Position numbers and translations under genes: made by a program
Part shown: in pieces, positions 1 to 11,243 of the stretch
How the letters are laid out: each line of letters begins with the position of its first letter
Numbering within the stretch: the first letter of the stretch is position 1
Origin: Dendrolimus kikuchii
Taxonomy: Eukaryota; Arthropoda; Insecta; Lepidoptera; Lasiocampidae
Length of the DNA: 64,000 nucleotides
Reading direction: 5' to 3'
NCBI GenBank assembly: GCA_019925095.2
Contig: CM034406.1
Coordinates: forward strand, 10,605,388 to 10,669,387
The notes under the pieces: generated by a model
Told to the model about the DNA's origin: nothing
Databases searched by the model: none
The model's input: the letters and a program-made list of their open reading frames with translations, nothing else

Positions 1-417
1 TTAATTTGACATTCTATTAAATAAATTAATCCTTACAAGCTACACTATGAGTTGGTGAGTAATAATACAGTATCATTTTTTTCAAACTCAGTATTTTCCC
101 GACTTGTGTAATTAAATTTTCAAATACTATTAGAGCTTTAGTCTTCATTAAAACCGGCCCTGAAACTCCTTTGAATATTTTTAGCTATATCTTATAGTTT
201 TCGATTTGGCCATTAGAGACCGCTAGAAAAATATACAGCATATAGAATGTATTTTTTTAGAGAAATGGATTTTATTTTCTAAAATAGAATGCACCCTATG
301 TTCATACATAGAATTTGTTTTATCCCAGAAAATAGGATACTTTCCACAGGCTATACGGATTTCATATTTCATAGGAGCTAAGCCATGAATAAAAGTCTAG
401 TTTAAAAATATACTCAC

Positions 418-1141
418 AATAACATCAGTCAGGTAGTCGTTAGTAGAGTGTGTAGGGATCCCATTATTTGATATTACGTAATCATAATACACCGAGTTGC
501 CGACGAGGCCGTGCCACTCTGTCCAGCCTGGGGGGACCACTTCTGGACCTCCAGCTTCTTTCTCGCCGTACTGTAATGTTAGAGAAATATTTGAGTTTCG
601 ATAATTAGAATTAGAGTTCTTAATACATAACTCTTTATTATATACCAGATACAGTTTTACACGACTTATAATTCCGATTGGCAGTTTTCGTTTGCGCAGA
701 AAAGTGCAAATGGGCTTCTGACATGTAAACAATCTATATTGAAATTTATGCCGCCATAACAACCTTCTACACCAAATCCTTTGCTGTGCAGGCTGTCCGG
801 CTGTGGAACTCATTGCCCGAAAACATAAAACAGGCAAAGTCACTCGCCATTTTTAAAAAACTGGTACGTGAATATTATCTCACTTTATAATAAATATTTA
901 ATACCTAAATACATGTACGTTTATTTATTAGTGTATTTTTATATTCATATTATCTATATTAGTATATATAATATTAATATATTATGTATTAATACTATTA
1001 TTAATATTGTATAGCTATTGCTGTTGCTATACACATATTAATGATGTATATATTAGTATATATATAATATTAATATGTGTTATTGTTTATTCTCTATTTT
1101 TTATTCATTGTAGGTATATGTATTGTGTAATATTTATATAT

Positions 1142-1202
<61 letters not shown>

Positions 1203-2514
1203 TTAATTTGCACACCACCGTCATACACTTGCGAATCTCCCGTTAATAAAATCCATAGCCCGGGTTGTCTGGAAGAGATCGCTATAAAGCGATAAGGCCG
1301 CCCTTTGTTCCTACTTTAATGCTTAAATGTGACTACTGTAAATTGTTTATTTTATGTGTATGTGGTGAACAATAAAGAGTTTTCTATCTATCTATCTATA
1401 ACCTTCAGTTGTGTTCCGGCATTAGTGACCAGGTTCCAGTCTCCCTTAAGAGAGCAGCAGCGCATTTATAGCACCTTTGGTGTTGCAAATGTCCATAGGT
1501 GATGGTAACCGTTTTCCATCAAGTGGGCCGTCAGCCTGTCTGCTGAATTCACACAATAAAAAAAGAAATAAAAATGGCTGAGTGTTTCGCACTGTGCATT
1601 TTTACCTTAGTTCCGCTTACATGATTCGTACACTATCACGCGTTACTAAAATTTGCCTACTGCGCATGTGTGCATCTATTAGTTGTGTAAAACTGTACAT
1701 GCTTAGCTTATAAATACATATACATGATTTTTTTTATTGCAAAGATTGCAAACAGGCAAGCGGCCCAGTTTATGCGAATTGGATACCGTCGCCTATAGAC
1801 GTTAACAACAAGGGCCAAGTAAACGCATTGTCAGCCTTTAGGTTGGAATAGGGGGGACTGAGCCATCGAAACTCGCATATCAACAAAACACGATTAGCTC
1901 AAGGCGACTTTTAATAGGTTGTTATTTTAAAGGAATGGAATGCTCCGGTGGTTCGGACATGTACAAAGAATGCATGATGAAAGAATGAATAAACAGATAT
2001 ACAATGCAAAAGTGGATGGATGCAGAAGTCGTGGAAGGCCACGACACACCTTCCATGATCAAATTGATCGTGTACTAGCAGAAGGTGATGTTAGGAGCCT
2101 TAAGAACAGACGAGCGTGCATGACAAGAGTTATGAATGTCAAAGAAGCAAGTGAGGTGTGTAAGAATAAGCCTAAATGGCGCTCTGTTGTTCGTGCCTAC
2201 CCCGCAAGGGAACTGGCGTGAAGTTATGTATGTATGTATGTATGTTATTTTAAAAGGAGGTTTTTTTTTATATTGTACGAGCCAATATTGATATTACTCG
2301 TACAGCGTATTTTCGATATAAATATACAACAAACAATATACTAAGACAGACGTATTAACATCACCATCAAGTGCGGCACTTGTGCACTGCAAGTTGTGCG
2401 TCTCAGGGCGTCATACGACCTTAAACAACACACAACAACTCAACGTGGTTTGGCTTGGCAACACCCTTCAAATGTTGAAATAAAATTAAATGAAATGTAC
2501 AAACATACGGTTTA

Positions 2515-2612
<98 letters not shown>

Positions 2613-5600
2613 ATATATGTGTATATGTATATATATATATATATCCCCGGTAGACGTTGTCCTGCCTTTAAAAAATAAAATTCTAGAACCCGATCCCAGA
2701 GCCACGTACCGGTTCTAACTGCGAAACTAAACCATCCGGGTACCCACTCAAACACACAAAAACAAAATCACCAAAATCGCTCCAGGTGATTAGGAAGATT
2801 CCAGAACCCGATCTCAGCGTCACATCACTGGTTCTAATTGTGAATCTAAACTATCCGGGAACCCACTCATCCCTACTCCGTGATGTTTGCTGGATGAGAG
2901 ATGACAACGGTAGACATCTAGCGGAGATAACTGCTCGATTGATAGTTAAAATAAATAAAAAATCGCGATGGAAAAATAGGGGTTGATAGTAGAGAGGTGG
3001 AAAATTATGGTTGTGAGAATTTTATAATGCTGTATCCTAAAAAAATAAAAAAAGTAAAATTTATCTAAAAATTAAAAAAAAATATTAGGGGTGGACTATC
3101 CTTAACATTTAGAAGGAAGAAAAATAGATGTTGTCCGATTCTCAGACCTACCCAATATGCACACAAAATTTCATAAAAATCGGTCAAGCCGTTTCGGAGG
3201 AGTATGGTAACTAACACTGTGACACGAGAATTATATATATATATATAATAGAGGATCCGAAACGCAACCAGTCAGACTAGAACCTTTCCTGCCATTGCCA
3301 CACAGATGGTTTAGAAACCACATAAATCAAAGGACAGGGGCACTACATCAACAACTTCGGGACAACCTGGAGGAATGCAGGCAAGCCAAGCTCGCAATCC
3401 CCCGAACAAACCAGGAGGATTCTAAGGCTCAGTTGATCCAGGCTGAGATTAGTTATTAGTGCAGCCACTGGACGTGGCAATTTTCAGAAGAAACAGCCGC
3501 CCATGTCCTGTTTAAATGCGGAGATGTGGCCTAATACAGGGCGAAGTATCTGGACACCCCAGGTAGCCTCCGTGAAGTCTTCAGCGACGTAGAAAAACCG
3601 GTGGACTTCCTAGAGGAGCTAGTCTGGATGGAGTAACCCCTCATCCACCCTCGCACGCAATATAGGCGCTTTGACGTTTAGTTGCGGAAATCGCCCGCGT
3701 GCGAAGAAGAATAGGCGGTCTTGTCGTTTAAATGATCTCTTTACAGATAAACCGTTCAATAGGAAAATTTGGAGAAGAATTAAATTAATGATGGTGTGAT
3801 TGGGTTAGTAATTCAGTTTCAATTTCAGAAAACGTGTAAATCTGGTTAAAATTAAAGTATGACCATATTAAATTGTTTTTAAGCAAGAATTTTCTCTTTG
3901 TGTAGAAAATTTCAACCGTTCAGTGAAATCTGTGTTTCTGAGGTGACACATAAACTCTATTGTGTTATAAGTGAATTGCCTGCGCGTTATCATTGACCGC
4001 ATAACATTTTCTTATCACTGACTAATGTTCATTCTTGTTACCAATAAGGCACTTGAAACAGCAAAATTCTTAAGATATAAGATTTAAAAACAACCTGGTT
4101 GCGACCAATGATGCGCGTGAATGGATACGGCAGATCAATTTTTGCTCCTTGTTTACGAAACTAATAATAAGTATACTGACCTGGTTCAAATACTTCCCAG
4201 CATAGAAAGTGTGGTAGCCAGCCGTTTTTAGAGCTGTTGCGAAAGTATAGTTTTCAAGGTACTTCCATTTTTGGCCGTAGCAGCCACCGTCGAGGCTATT
4301 GTTTTGCGTCATATGGTTGTGAACATATAGGCCTGTCAGGAAGCTCGCCCGACTCGGACAACATATTGGCGACGTCACATACTGGAATCAATTAATACAG
4401 TACGATTTTAAAACATATAGGGTAAACTATACTATTGTTGGCAACCCATCCAATAATTGGCACCCAGCCAATTTCTTCAAGATGAAATCGTAGTATTTTC
4501 TATTTTGTACTAATTCAATATTATTATTATTATTATCATTGTATGGCTACATAATAAAAAAATATTAATATTTTTAATATGGTGCCATTATTGTAATGGG
4601 GTGCTAACAATTGTATAGTCTCCCTATATTAAATTAACTAGCTGTGCCCGCGAAGTCGTCCGCGTGGATTTTTTTTTCAAAACCCCCCGATTTTGAAACA
4701 TTCTTCATTGGTGCTCCGCTCTTATTGGTCTTAGCGTAATGATATATAGCCTATAGCCTTCCTAGATAAATGGACTATCTAACACTGCAATAATTTTTCA
4801 AATCAGACCAGTAGTTCCTGAGATTAGCGCGTTCAATCAAACAAACAAACTCTTCAGCATTATATATTAGTATAAGATAACGCATATATTGCATAAGGGT
4901 AAGAATGAAGATGGTATTTCTTTTTGGTAACATTTTGGCATACATCATGCGCTCATCTACTTTTATAAATCTCTTCTATGTGAAGAGGTATGCAAGTTGA
5001 TTTGGAGTGTTTTTTAACTGACGTTGTTTGATTGAATATGAATTCGTTACAGTAAAGGCCTTGCGAAAATCGACGGACGGGACCACATAATTTTAAATTA
5101 TCTCTCAAACTGTAATATCTATTAAGGTAAGTATGTATATTTCAAGGCTGCAGATTTGTGAAAGCGCTTCAACTACGATGTTGTGTCCATTTAATCTGGA
5201 GAAACCCTAAAATTAATACAGACAAAACAATATTATTTTCTGCTACTACAGTAAGTTTAACAGAGATTTGATGATTGATTGAAATAAATATTCAGAGAAC
5301 GATATCATGATTTTTGAAGTGAAACTTCTGTATAGACGGGGTCTTAGGATTTTTCTGTCACGAAAAAGCGTTACGGCCGCATGGAGGAGCGGCGTCAATT
5401 TAGACTAGACTATCGATGTTTTTATTGGTTCCGGATCGAATTCAGTTTTGTTTGTTTAATAAAATAAAATATGTTTATTTAAAAAATGCATTAATTAAAA
5501 TCTACCTAAAGTAACCAAATCATAATTTGCAGTAAACCTGCGAAAAATCGAAATGTGTGCTGGGACACATAGTAGAAGTGAAACTTCACCGGACAAGTGG

Positions 5601-6623
5601 AAAAACGAATCGCAAAAAAAAATATAACTTGAAGTTTTACAGGTAGATTGTTGTACTTGTCCAATTTGAAAAGCTGCCCGTAAAACTTCAAGTTAAAATT
5701 TTGTTGCGATTCGTTTTTCCACTTGTCCGTTGAAGTTTCACTTCTACTATGTGTCCCAGCACACATTTCGATTTTTTTATTGCACTAGTTCAGCAGACAG
5801 GCAGACGGCCCTCTGGTCGAAAGCGGTTACCATCGCCTATGGAAATTCGCAACACCAAAGTTGCTACAAATGCCCTTCTGCTCTCTAAAGGGAGACTGGA
5901 ACCTAGCCACTAATGCCGGAACACAACTCAAGGGTGTTACGGCGGCATACTCTGACCAGTGGTTATAGCAATCTAGACGGGCAAACTCCCTACCACCAGG
6001 CTGTGGGTCGTATTCTTTCTCCATGCGTGCACAGATACGAAAGATGTTTTTGAATATCTAAGAATACTTCATACAACTACTTCTATTGATTAGAAAGAAT
6101 GTAACATCGTTTAAATTACACATTCCTATTAAATTTCATCCAAATTGATTTAGTAGATTCAGAAAAATTACTGCGACATAAAAGGGCAGATGAACAGACA
6201 AACATGAGAAAACAGTATTCCATTTACACCAAAATGGCTATGAAACCCTTCTTATGGAGGCTTAAAGGCTCCATATTCTCTTTGAGACATTTAGGTTTAT
6301 ATTATAAAAAGGCCTATTACTTTGTTGGCATAACAATTCATGACAAGAAACCAGATACTTACAGTGTTATTAAATGTGACACCTTCATTTCCAATGAATC
6401 GTTGAACATTCTTCATTGGGTTCTGAAATGAAATAAAACAACAAATAGATTTACATAATCATTTAATCAACTAATTCGAAATGTACAACTATCCTTTACT
6501 AACCATTCCACCCAACAAGACATCTTGATCATCAGTTAAAATAATGACAAAATTTGGTTTTTTAGTTTGTTCATCACAGACCACTACATGGAGGAGGAAA
6601 ATTAAAAATAAATACTTCAACAT
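418..6623 (-). CDS. GNS: N-acetylglucosamine-6-sulfatase (GNS-like), 5' four exons, partial
   Basis: Lysosomal sulfatase of the type that removes 6-sulfate from N-acetylglucosamine in heparan and keratan sulfate breakdown. Exons, in order of transcription: 6504-6623, 6363-6422, 4181-4381 and 418-570, all in phase 0 with GT-AG borders; together 178 codons. Residues 1 to about 16 form a hydrophobic signal peptide ([16 protein letters not shown]). Then comes [12 protein letters not shown], whose two Asp are metal ligands in this family. Exon 3 carries the sulfatase signature around CCPSR; the Cys at residue 67 is the one converted to formylglycine, and GKYLN follows. Exon 4 has the GW..W..L..N..YY pattern of human GNS. 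The start at 6623 was chosen because it begins the signal peptide; an upstream in-frame Met at 6692 would bury it. The remaining two thirds of the protein lies beyond the left edge. The introns hold many repeats but no damage to the exons is seen. I infer an active gene. Confidence 0.9.
764..1399 (+). mobile_element. 5'-truncated non-LTR retrotransposon (Jockey/CR1-like), C-terminus plus 3' UTR
   Basis: In the plus frame from 764 the sequence reads a typical LINE reverse-transcriptase C-terminus ([16 protein letters not shown], then [13 protein letters not shown] and a stop near 889). A long AT-rich 3' UTR follows, including a (TA)n tract, then the block GGTTGTCTGGAAGAGATCGC with the hairpin ATCGCTaTAaAGCGAT, a polyadenylation-like AACAATAAAGAG, and a terminal (TATC)n tail at 1385-1398. 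It sits inside a copy of the 300-bp SINE-like repeat: matching sequence ends at about 763 and resumes at about 1400, with ACCTTC repeated on both sides as a likely target duplication. Only the last part of the element was copied, as is usual for target-primed reverse transcription. Confidence 0.75.
1143..1198. repeat. (TA)n microsatellite
   Basis: Uninterrupted TA dinucleotide run inside the LINE 3' UTR. It creates spurious IYIYIY reading frames on both strands. Confidence 0.95.
1400..1562 (+). repeat. SINE-like 300-bp repeat (family A), 3' half
   Basis: Matches the 3' half of a repeat present at least nine times in the window: GTGTTCCGGCATTAGTGACC, then AGAGCAGCAGCGCATTT, GTTGCAAATGTCCATAGG, GTGGGCCGTCAGCCTGTC and a terminal ACAATAAAAAA. 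A short piece of its middle (CCGCCATAACAACCTTC) lies at about 748-763, left of the inserted LINE. Class unassigned: no tRNA-type promoter boxes seen. Confidence 0.7.
1940..2248 (+). mobile_element. Non-LTR retrotransposon 3' end with (ATGT)n tail (family B)
   Basis: An open frame of 93 codons reads [15 protein letters not shown] and [15 protein letters not shown] residues, a well-known C-terminal pattern of endonuclease/reverse-transcriptase LINEs, and ends in ...AYPARELA. It is followed at once by GAAGTTATGTATGTATGTATG, a tandem tetranucleotide tail in place of poly(A). The same C-terminus and tail recur at 22247 (minus), 26531 (minus), 38200 (minus) and 39010 (plus). This is a 5'-truncated copy; the short frame survives by chance or youth, not as a gene. 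Confidence 0.75.
2517..2640. repeat. Long (TA)n microsatellite
   Basis: About 120 bp of nearly pure TA with a short TT/TG-interrupted right part. It generates overlapping artificial frames on both strands and can form cruciforms. Confidence 0.95.
2643..3253 (+). repeat. Interspersed repeat (family F), near full length
   Basis: Starts with GTAGACGTTGTCCTGCC and contains CTAGAACCCGATCCCAGAGC and a second, partly tandem version from about 2800. Its right end has AAAATCGGTCAAGCCGTTTCGG and AACTAACACTGTGACACGAG then ATATAT. Related pieces lie at 34278-34425, 51525-51800 and, reversed, 55350-55530. The style is common in lepidopteran genomes; I cannot assign it to a class. Confidence 0.55.
3253..3720 (+). 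mobile_element. Dead non-LTR retrotransposon, RNase H/zinc-knuckle C-terminus
   Basis: With a few stop codons the plus strand reads a C-terminal zinc-binding segment ([17 protein letters not shown]) followed by [20 protein letters not shown] and a stop. Such a Cys/His knuckle after the RNase H domain is usual in R1/I/Jockey-type LINEs. In-frame stops (near 3457 and 3532) show it is a fossil. A related C-terminus lies reversed at 41230-41530. Confidence 0.55.
4640..4877 (+). repeat. Interspersed repeat (family D)
   Basis: Begins AGCTGTGCCCGCGAAGTCGT and ends with CAAACAAACAAACTCTTCAG and TATATTAGTATAAGAT. Internal landmarks are CATTCTTCATTGGTGCTCCG and TCAGACCAGTAGTTCCTGAG. Other copies: 22660-22895, 27097-27330 and a partial one at 27868-28017, all plus strand. 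Very common in Lepidoptera; probably a LINE or non-autonomous element end, class not proven. Confidence 0.6.
5543..5777. repeat. Large inverted repeat (snap-back element)
   Basis: Two arms of roughly 100 bp face each other across a loop of about 45 bp. The left arm has AATCGAAATGTGTGCTGGGA, TAGAAGTGAAACTTCA, GGACAAGTGGAAAAACG and AACTTGAAGTTTTAC; the right arm is their reverse complement with few changes. It lies in sulfatase intron 2. It may be a hairpin-type MITE; no target duplication was identified. Confidence 0.75.
5775..6045 (-). repeat. SINE-like 300-bp repeat (family A), reversed
   Basis: Reverse-strand copy covering most of the unit, from TTTTTATTGC (the AATAAAA tail) through GGCAGACGGCC, GTTACCATCGCC and CTAATGCCGGAACACAACTC to CGTATTCTTTCTCC. 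In sulfatase intron 2. The 65-codon frame across it is a repeat by-product. Confidence 0.75.
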
Positions 6624-9600
6624 TTTATCTGTGCTTAATTTAATTATTATTTCTATTGTAATGTTGCAGGCATAACTTCCCAGCCTGTGCACTCACTGGC
6701 GATCACAACACCAACTGTGAAAAAACCAACACTCTTCACTAATGACCTGAAATTTAAAAATAAATCTATAAAAAAATGTGATAGTAGCTCAATCTGTCTG
6801 TTAAGCATTCACGGAAAAACTACTAGGACTACTGGATCGGTTTTGCTGTATTTTGTACAATTATGTCGTTTTAATGCTGAGATGGGATAGTTTGCGATAT
6901 AAAATGAAGTTAATCTTCCAGGAGCAAATAGCACTATGTTAAAAATTTAATACAATGTAACCTGTATTAAGGCCTGCTCTCTTAACATGAGGTATGCACT
7001 CGAGTTTGACTCCTGGCGCTTGACTCGTGGCGCAGCCGCTGGGCAAACTAGTCATATATGGTTATCAATGTTTACATTTGAGGTCATGTTCTCATGTTTC
7101 ATATCAATAGAATAAATACAAGAATAGATGTTGTTATGAAACAAATTTTGATAGCAACAATTTATAAAGTAGATGTATAATAAAAATGTGAATTTATTTG
7201 ACCCTTGTTTACAGGTTTTGGGAATATTACTTAGTACTTTAATAACAGAGGCCCATTTTATTAAAAGTGATATGATATTATTCTTATTCCTAATATACTG
7301 TTGTTACTTAGGTAATTGGATTGGTTTCAAGATAAAATATTTCTTTTTAAATATGGCTCTACACAACTTGTGAACAAGTATCATGAATATTCTAGTTTTA
7401 AAATATCCATATAGAAAGTTCTTATAAATAAAAAAATATATTTAAATATAGTATGTTTAAATATTTTTACATTACATGTAAATTTTACTACATCTGTATT
7501 CATCTTCTATGTATCTGGAATTTTCATTTGATAAATTGATACATTATACTTTGTTTAAACTTGAAAGTATAAACTACATATTAGTCATATTTAGTACTAC
7601 AATTTACATCAATAAATTGAAGTATTATCTTTAATTTTTATATAAATTTCATTAAATGAATACTGTTGTTCATGCATAATCTTAAAATAAAATTTAAAAA
7701 AATTGTCTGTCTGGTGTCTCAATTGGGTCTAAAACAAAACAAAATTTATCTTAGGTACAATTTATCAATCACCAGATAAAAATTATTCCAAATATTAATT
7801 ATAAGTTAAAGTACAACTTGGAAAAATTAAAGACAGTTGCATGAATTAAACAGTTGAATTATTTCACTTTTAAACTCAGTCAGGTTATCGTTTCTTTAAC
7901 TGATAATTTTTATCTGACTATTGTAAAATTGGCACTTAATAAGCTCCAAAACAGTTCAATGGATTTTAATGGAAATTTTAGTGATAAAAATTATATTAGA
8001 TTATCTATATTAGGTATTTTGCAGAGTTTATAATATATAAATACGAGTCTTTGCTAAAGAAATGGTTGGCACAACTAGTTGCAGAAGTGTGAATGAGTCA
8101 TTTTTGATAATTGTTTTCCATGTATGACACACATTAGAAAATAAAGAACAAATGTTATTCACAACAAGGAAGTATTAATTAAGTATAATGTTTGGTAACA
8201 CTAAATGCAATTAGAGCTGTGTGAATTGTTATAATTATAGTTCTAAAAGATTACAATGCTTAATTATATCAAATTATAGAGAATCCTAGTCTGTATGTAG
8301 ATTAAGAAACTTAATTTAGAAAAGTATAAAATACAGTACAGTTCAAAATACTGTTACTTACTGTTTAAAGCATAGCCTACTTACAATAACTTTAATATGA
8401 ACTAACACTTATAATTATTATGCATTAAGTTTAGAATAAAATGTACTCACTGCAAGATGTGTTCTTAACTAGAAAGATAAGAAATAAGGAATGCAACTAA
8501 TTTAACTTAGCCACAACAAGCAAATAAATGTACAAACAACTTTTAATGACATTGTACATTTGAGGTATTTATACAGTTATATTTAGTTTAATGTAAAAGA
8601 AAATATCTTGAGGAAATCTAACTACCAAGGTCACCAAAGAACATCAGTTTACCATAGACTTCATGAGTTATGTTCCTGCAGTAGTGACCAGGTTCCAGTG
8701 TCCCTTTAGACAGCTGCAGCACATTGGTAGCACCTTTAGTGTTACCTAGAAATGTCCATAGGTAACCACTTTCCATCAGGTGGGCCATCTACCAGTATCT
8801 GAACTCATACAATAAAAAGATGACAGACATGCTGGCTTTAGTTTCTATTACCTTGAAAGGGTAATAAATAAAGTTCAATGATGGCATGTTTGTGTCATTT
8901 TTTCATTCAAAAATGAATGGGATATTACTCATAAGGGGGATGGATATCAATATTAATATGTTAATGTTGATGATAACTAAGTTTGATTTGAGTTTAGGAA
9001 TGTACTTGCAACATTTGTTTTATAACCCCCCAAAATTTATTTCATATCTAGACATAAGGGTTGCAGAAGAGGTAAGTATTCCTCCCGAACGACCCCTTTC
9101 CCCCACTACTTAATATTCACCTCTCACAAGTCTATACTACACCCTGGAATACTACTGATAAGTAACTTGTTTAATGACTTCTATTTCTAATGTTTTTAAA
9201 TCTAACTATTCATTTAATTTCCTTACTAGTCATTAAACTTTAACATAAACGAAAAGTAAAACAATAAATAGTACTAGATTATAGCAATCGATTGATAATA
9301 ATTATACAAATACTACAAGTGACCCATTTGCTACAAAATTATCTCTGAACTAGTGGATGAAATTATTAAGAAGTCACCATTGTAGATAGTTATAGCTAAT
9401 AATAAGCATACAAAACTTGTAATTTTATTGCCTAAATTGAACCTAAAAACGAGTTTCGTATCAGTAAATCACAAAATTCGATTTTTGATGATTTTCACAG
9501 CACTAAAGAACCAACCAGCCAACTCACACCTAAACAATCATGCATACTACTTACATGACCGGTTAGCATTCATTACATGAGCAGTAATTTGAAACTTGAA

Positions 9601-9666
9601 ATATCATGCAATTTGTTTGTATTACCTAAAGCTAGCACATTTTGTTATTAGGTTATGCTAACTTAC
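6624..9666. other. AT-rich intergenic stretch, no confident gene
   Basis: Apart from a SINE-like copy at 8665-8816, I see no supported coding exon here. A possible terminal exon on the minus strand (7694-7728; acceptor TTTTAG, then DPIETPDRQFF and stop) might belong to the orphan first exon at 9667-9725, but no joining exon was found. Small plus-strand frames at 7173 and 8886 have no recognisable domain. Confidence 0.5.
8665..8816 (+). repeat. SINE-like 300-bp repeat (family A), 3' half
   Basis: Diverged 3' half: GTAGTGACCAGGTTCCAGTG, CACCTTTAGTGTTACC, AATGTCCATAGG, CAGGTGGGCCATC, ending ATACAATAAAAAG. Confidence 0.7.
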
Positions 9667-9725
9667 CATTTAAAGGGGTCGTAATAAAAATCTTTGACAA
9701 AGGAAACAACACCCTTTTTGCCCAT
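9667..9725 (-). CDS. Orphan first coding exon, unrecognised small protein
   Basis: On the minus strand an ATG opens MGKKGVVSFVKDFYYDPFK plus two bases of the next codon (TG), directly followed by the strong donor GTAAGT. The charged-aromatic start resembles the N-terminus of a small membrane or mitochondrial protein, but I do not recognise a family. Following exons would lie to the left; a candidate last exon is at 7694-7728, yet no middle exon with the right phase was visible. It could be a real short gene or a chance open stretch. Treat as unproven. Confidence 0.35.
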
Positions 9726-9924
9726 TATAAATTGTCCGAAGGGTATATAATTTATAAATAACGTAGTAAACGTTTAAATTTTCAATGAAAATCAATAATT
9801 CTCGAAAGATTTTACCAAAAAAAACAGTATTTATGGCTAAAGGTGACAGACTTCAGACTTCAGACAGTTGACGTAAATGAATGACTTATATACTGTGTAT
9901 TATCTATGGGAATGACATTATGGG

Positions 9925-10120
9925 GAGTTTTTGGCGGGAACTGAAAGGAGACGTCGTGCTGTGCAGTTTTATTTTCTAAAAATGTGTAAAATTACTCTAA
10001 AATGAACAATAGTTGTAGGATATTGATAGTTTTCGAGTAGTAATTATGTATTTTTGCGAGAAATGTGATCTGTATAGCCAAATGTGGCCATTCGAGTTAT
10101 CACAAGAACTCCGTTGAATG
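9925..10120. repeat. Direct duplication, unit 1 (with E2F-like site)
   Basis: About 200 bp repeated with high similarity at 10277-10478. It opens with TTTTTGGCGGGAACTGAAAG, which contains the E2F/DP-like core TTTGGCGGGAA, and runs through AATGTGTAAAATTACTC, ATGAACAATA and AAATGTGGCC to CAAGAACTCCGTTGAATG. Confidence 0.75.
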
Positions 10121-10276
10121 ACGTCAGTTGTAGCCTACAATACAACGGCGCCTGGCTTAAAAGCCTAGTTGCCAAGCCTTATACATAAAAAAATGACATT
10201 ATGGTGGGGCTTCATCTAGGATAACCAATTATATTAAAATTTACTCTGTGGTTTCAGCTAAAGGCCATTTCACGCT

Positions 10277-10478
10277 GGAGTTTTTGGCGGGAACTGAAAG
10301 GAGTTGTTGTGCTGTGCAGTTTTATTTTCTAAAAATGTGTAAAATTACTCTAAAATGAACAATACAATAGTTGTAGGATATTGATAGTTTTTGAGTAGTA
10401 ATTATGTGTTTTGTGAGAAATGTGAACTGTATAGTCAAATGTGGCCTTTTAAGTTGTCTCAAGAACTCCGTTAAATGG
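10277..10478. repeat. Direct duplication, unit 2 (with E2F-like site)
   Basis: Second copy, with small differences such as TTGTTG for ACGTCG after the E2F-like core and a 5-bp insertion (ACAAT). Both copies are followed within some tens of bases by a GGCTTAAA...CTAG(C/T)TGC(C/T)AAGCC motif. Confidence 0.75.
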
Positions 10479-10559
10479 CACTAGCTAATTACCTACAGTT
10501 CGGCTGTGCTACAGATAGGCTTAAGAAAATGAAGAAACTATATTGTAAATTAAGATCTG

Positions 10560-11160
10560 GCTTAAAGGTCTAGCTGCTAAGCCATAAACTTAAATAAAAT
10601 AAAAAAATGCCATTTCACGCTAAGGCCTAGCTGCCAAGCCATAAACTTAAATAATAATAATAACGCCATGTCACGCTAATATGGGCACTGTGGCGCATAT
10701 CCATAGTAGTTTGTGATGTGGCGGTAAGTGTAATGCGTCATAGAGGCCCATTCACTGTCTTATAGTATGGATGGAGCTCGAATACTCAAGAGCCATTTTG
10801 CCTCTCGTTAGAGAGTAGGTACTAATGTTCTGTGCATTTTGCTCGGTATTGTTGGACGCAATACAGGCTGAAATAATATTTACAATCCTGCATTATGCGG
10901 CGGATTGCTAAGCAGAGTGCCATGCACGTTATTGAATGGGTCTCTTAAACGACGAGCGGTACGAAGTGCAGAGCGCGGCGTCGCGCGCGATGAGTTGTGG
11001 TCGTTAGTATCCATAGTAATTTGTGGTGGTCGTGGCTGTTTCTACATACGTAGTATCCATAGTAGTTTGTGGTTTCTACTCTATACATCTTTTGTTTTTG
11101 TCGACTGTAGCTGTCGCTCGCAAAGCCAAGTGGACACTGGACGGACTGTGGGTGTGGACC
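10560..11160. repeat. Cluster of short repeated motifs, probable repeat remains
   Basis: The phrase GCCATTTCACGCTAA or a near variant occurs at about 10264, 10610 and 10668, GCCAAGCCATAAACTTAAAT twice between 10580 and 10650, and ATCCATAGTA(G/A)TTTGTGG at about 10700, 11010 and 11060; the last motif recurs reversed near 25651. An 86-codon frame at 10905-11165 crosses this and has no recognisable domain. Confidence 0.5.
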
Positions 11161-11228
11161 ACTGAAGTAGGAAACCTATGGAAATGAAACGTCAATAAAA
11201 AATGCGTGCCACTGTGACGTCATCTGGC

Positions 11229-11243
11229 CACTAAACATGGCGG
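11229..11243 (+). promoter_or_regulatory. Shared 15-mer with YY1/Pho-like core
   Basis: CACTAAACATGGCGG, identical to 13607-13621. The core AAACATGGCGG resembles the YY1/Pleiohomeotic site (AANATGGCGG). The site's role is inferred only. Confidence 0.3.

Larger units (their letters stand above)
571..4180. other. Sulfatase intron 3, filled with nested repeats
   Basis: About 3.6 kb of intron made almost wholly of transposable-element pieces: a LINE 3' end inside a SINE-like copy, two (TA)n tracts, a non-LTR 3' end with an ATGT tail, a second repeat type around 2643-3253 and a dead retrotransposon C-terminus around 3250-3700. The stretch 3720-4180 shows nothing I recognise. Confidence 0.7.

Noticed and set aside
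2421..2755. Long frames rich in Ile and Tyr on both strands
   Set aside because: Direct translation of a (TA)n microsatellite.
8886..9113. 75-codon plus frame followed by GAGGTAAGTATT
   Set aside because: The donor-like string is good, but the encoded protein is low in information and no acceptor or partner exon was seen.
10905..11165. An 86-codon open frame
   Set aside because: It crosses a cluster of short repeated motifs, has no domain or splice context, and reads like translated repeat.
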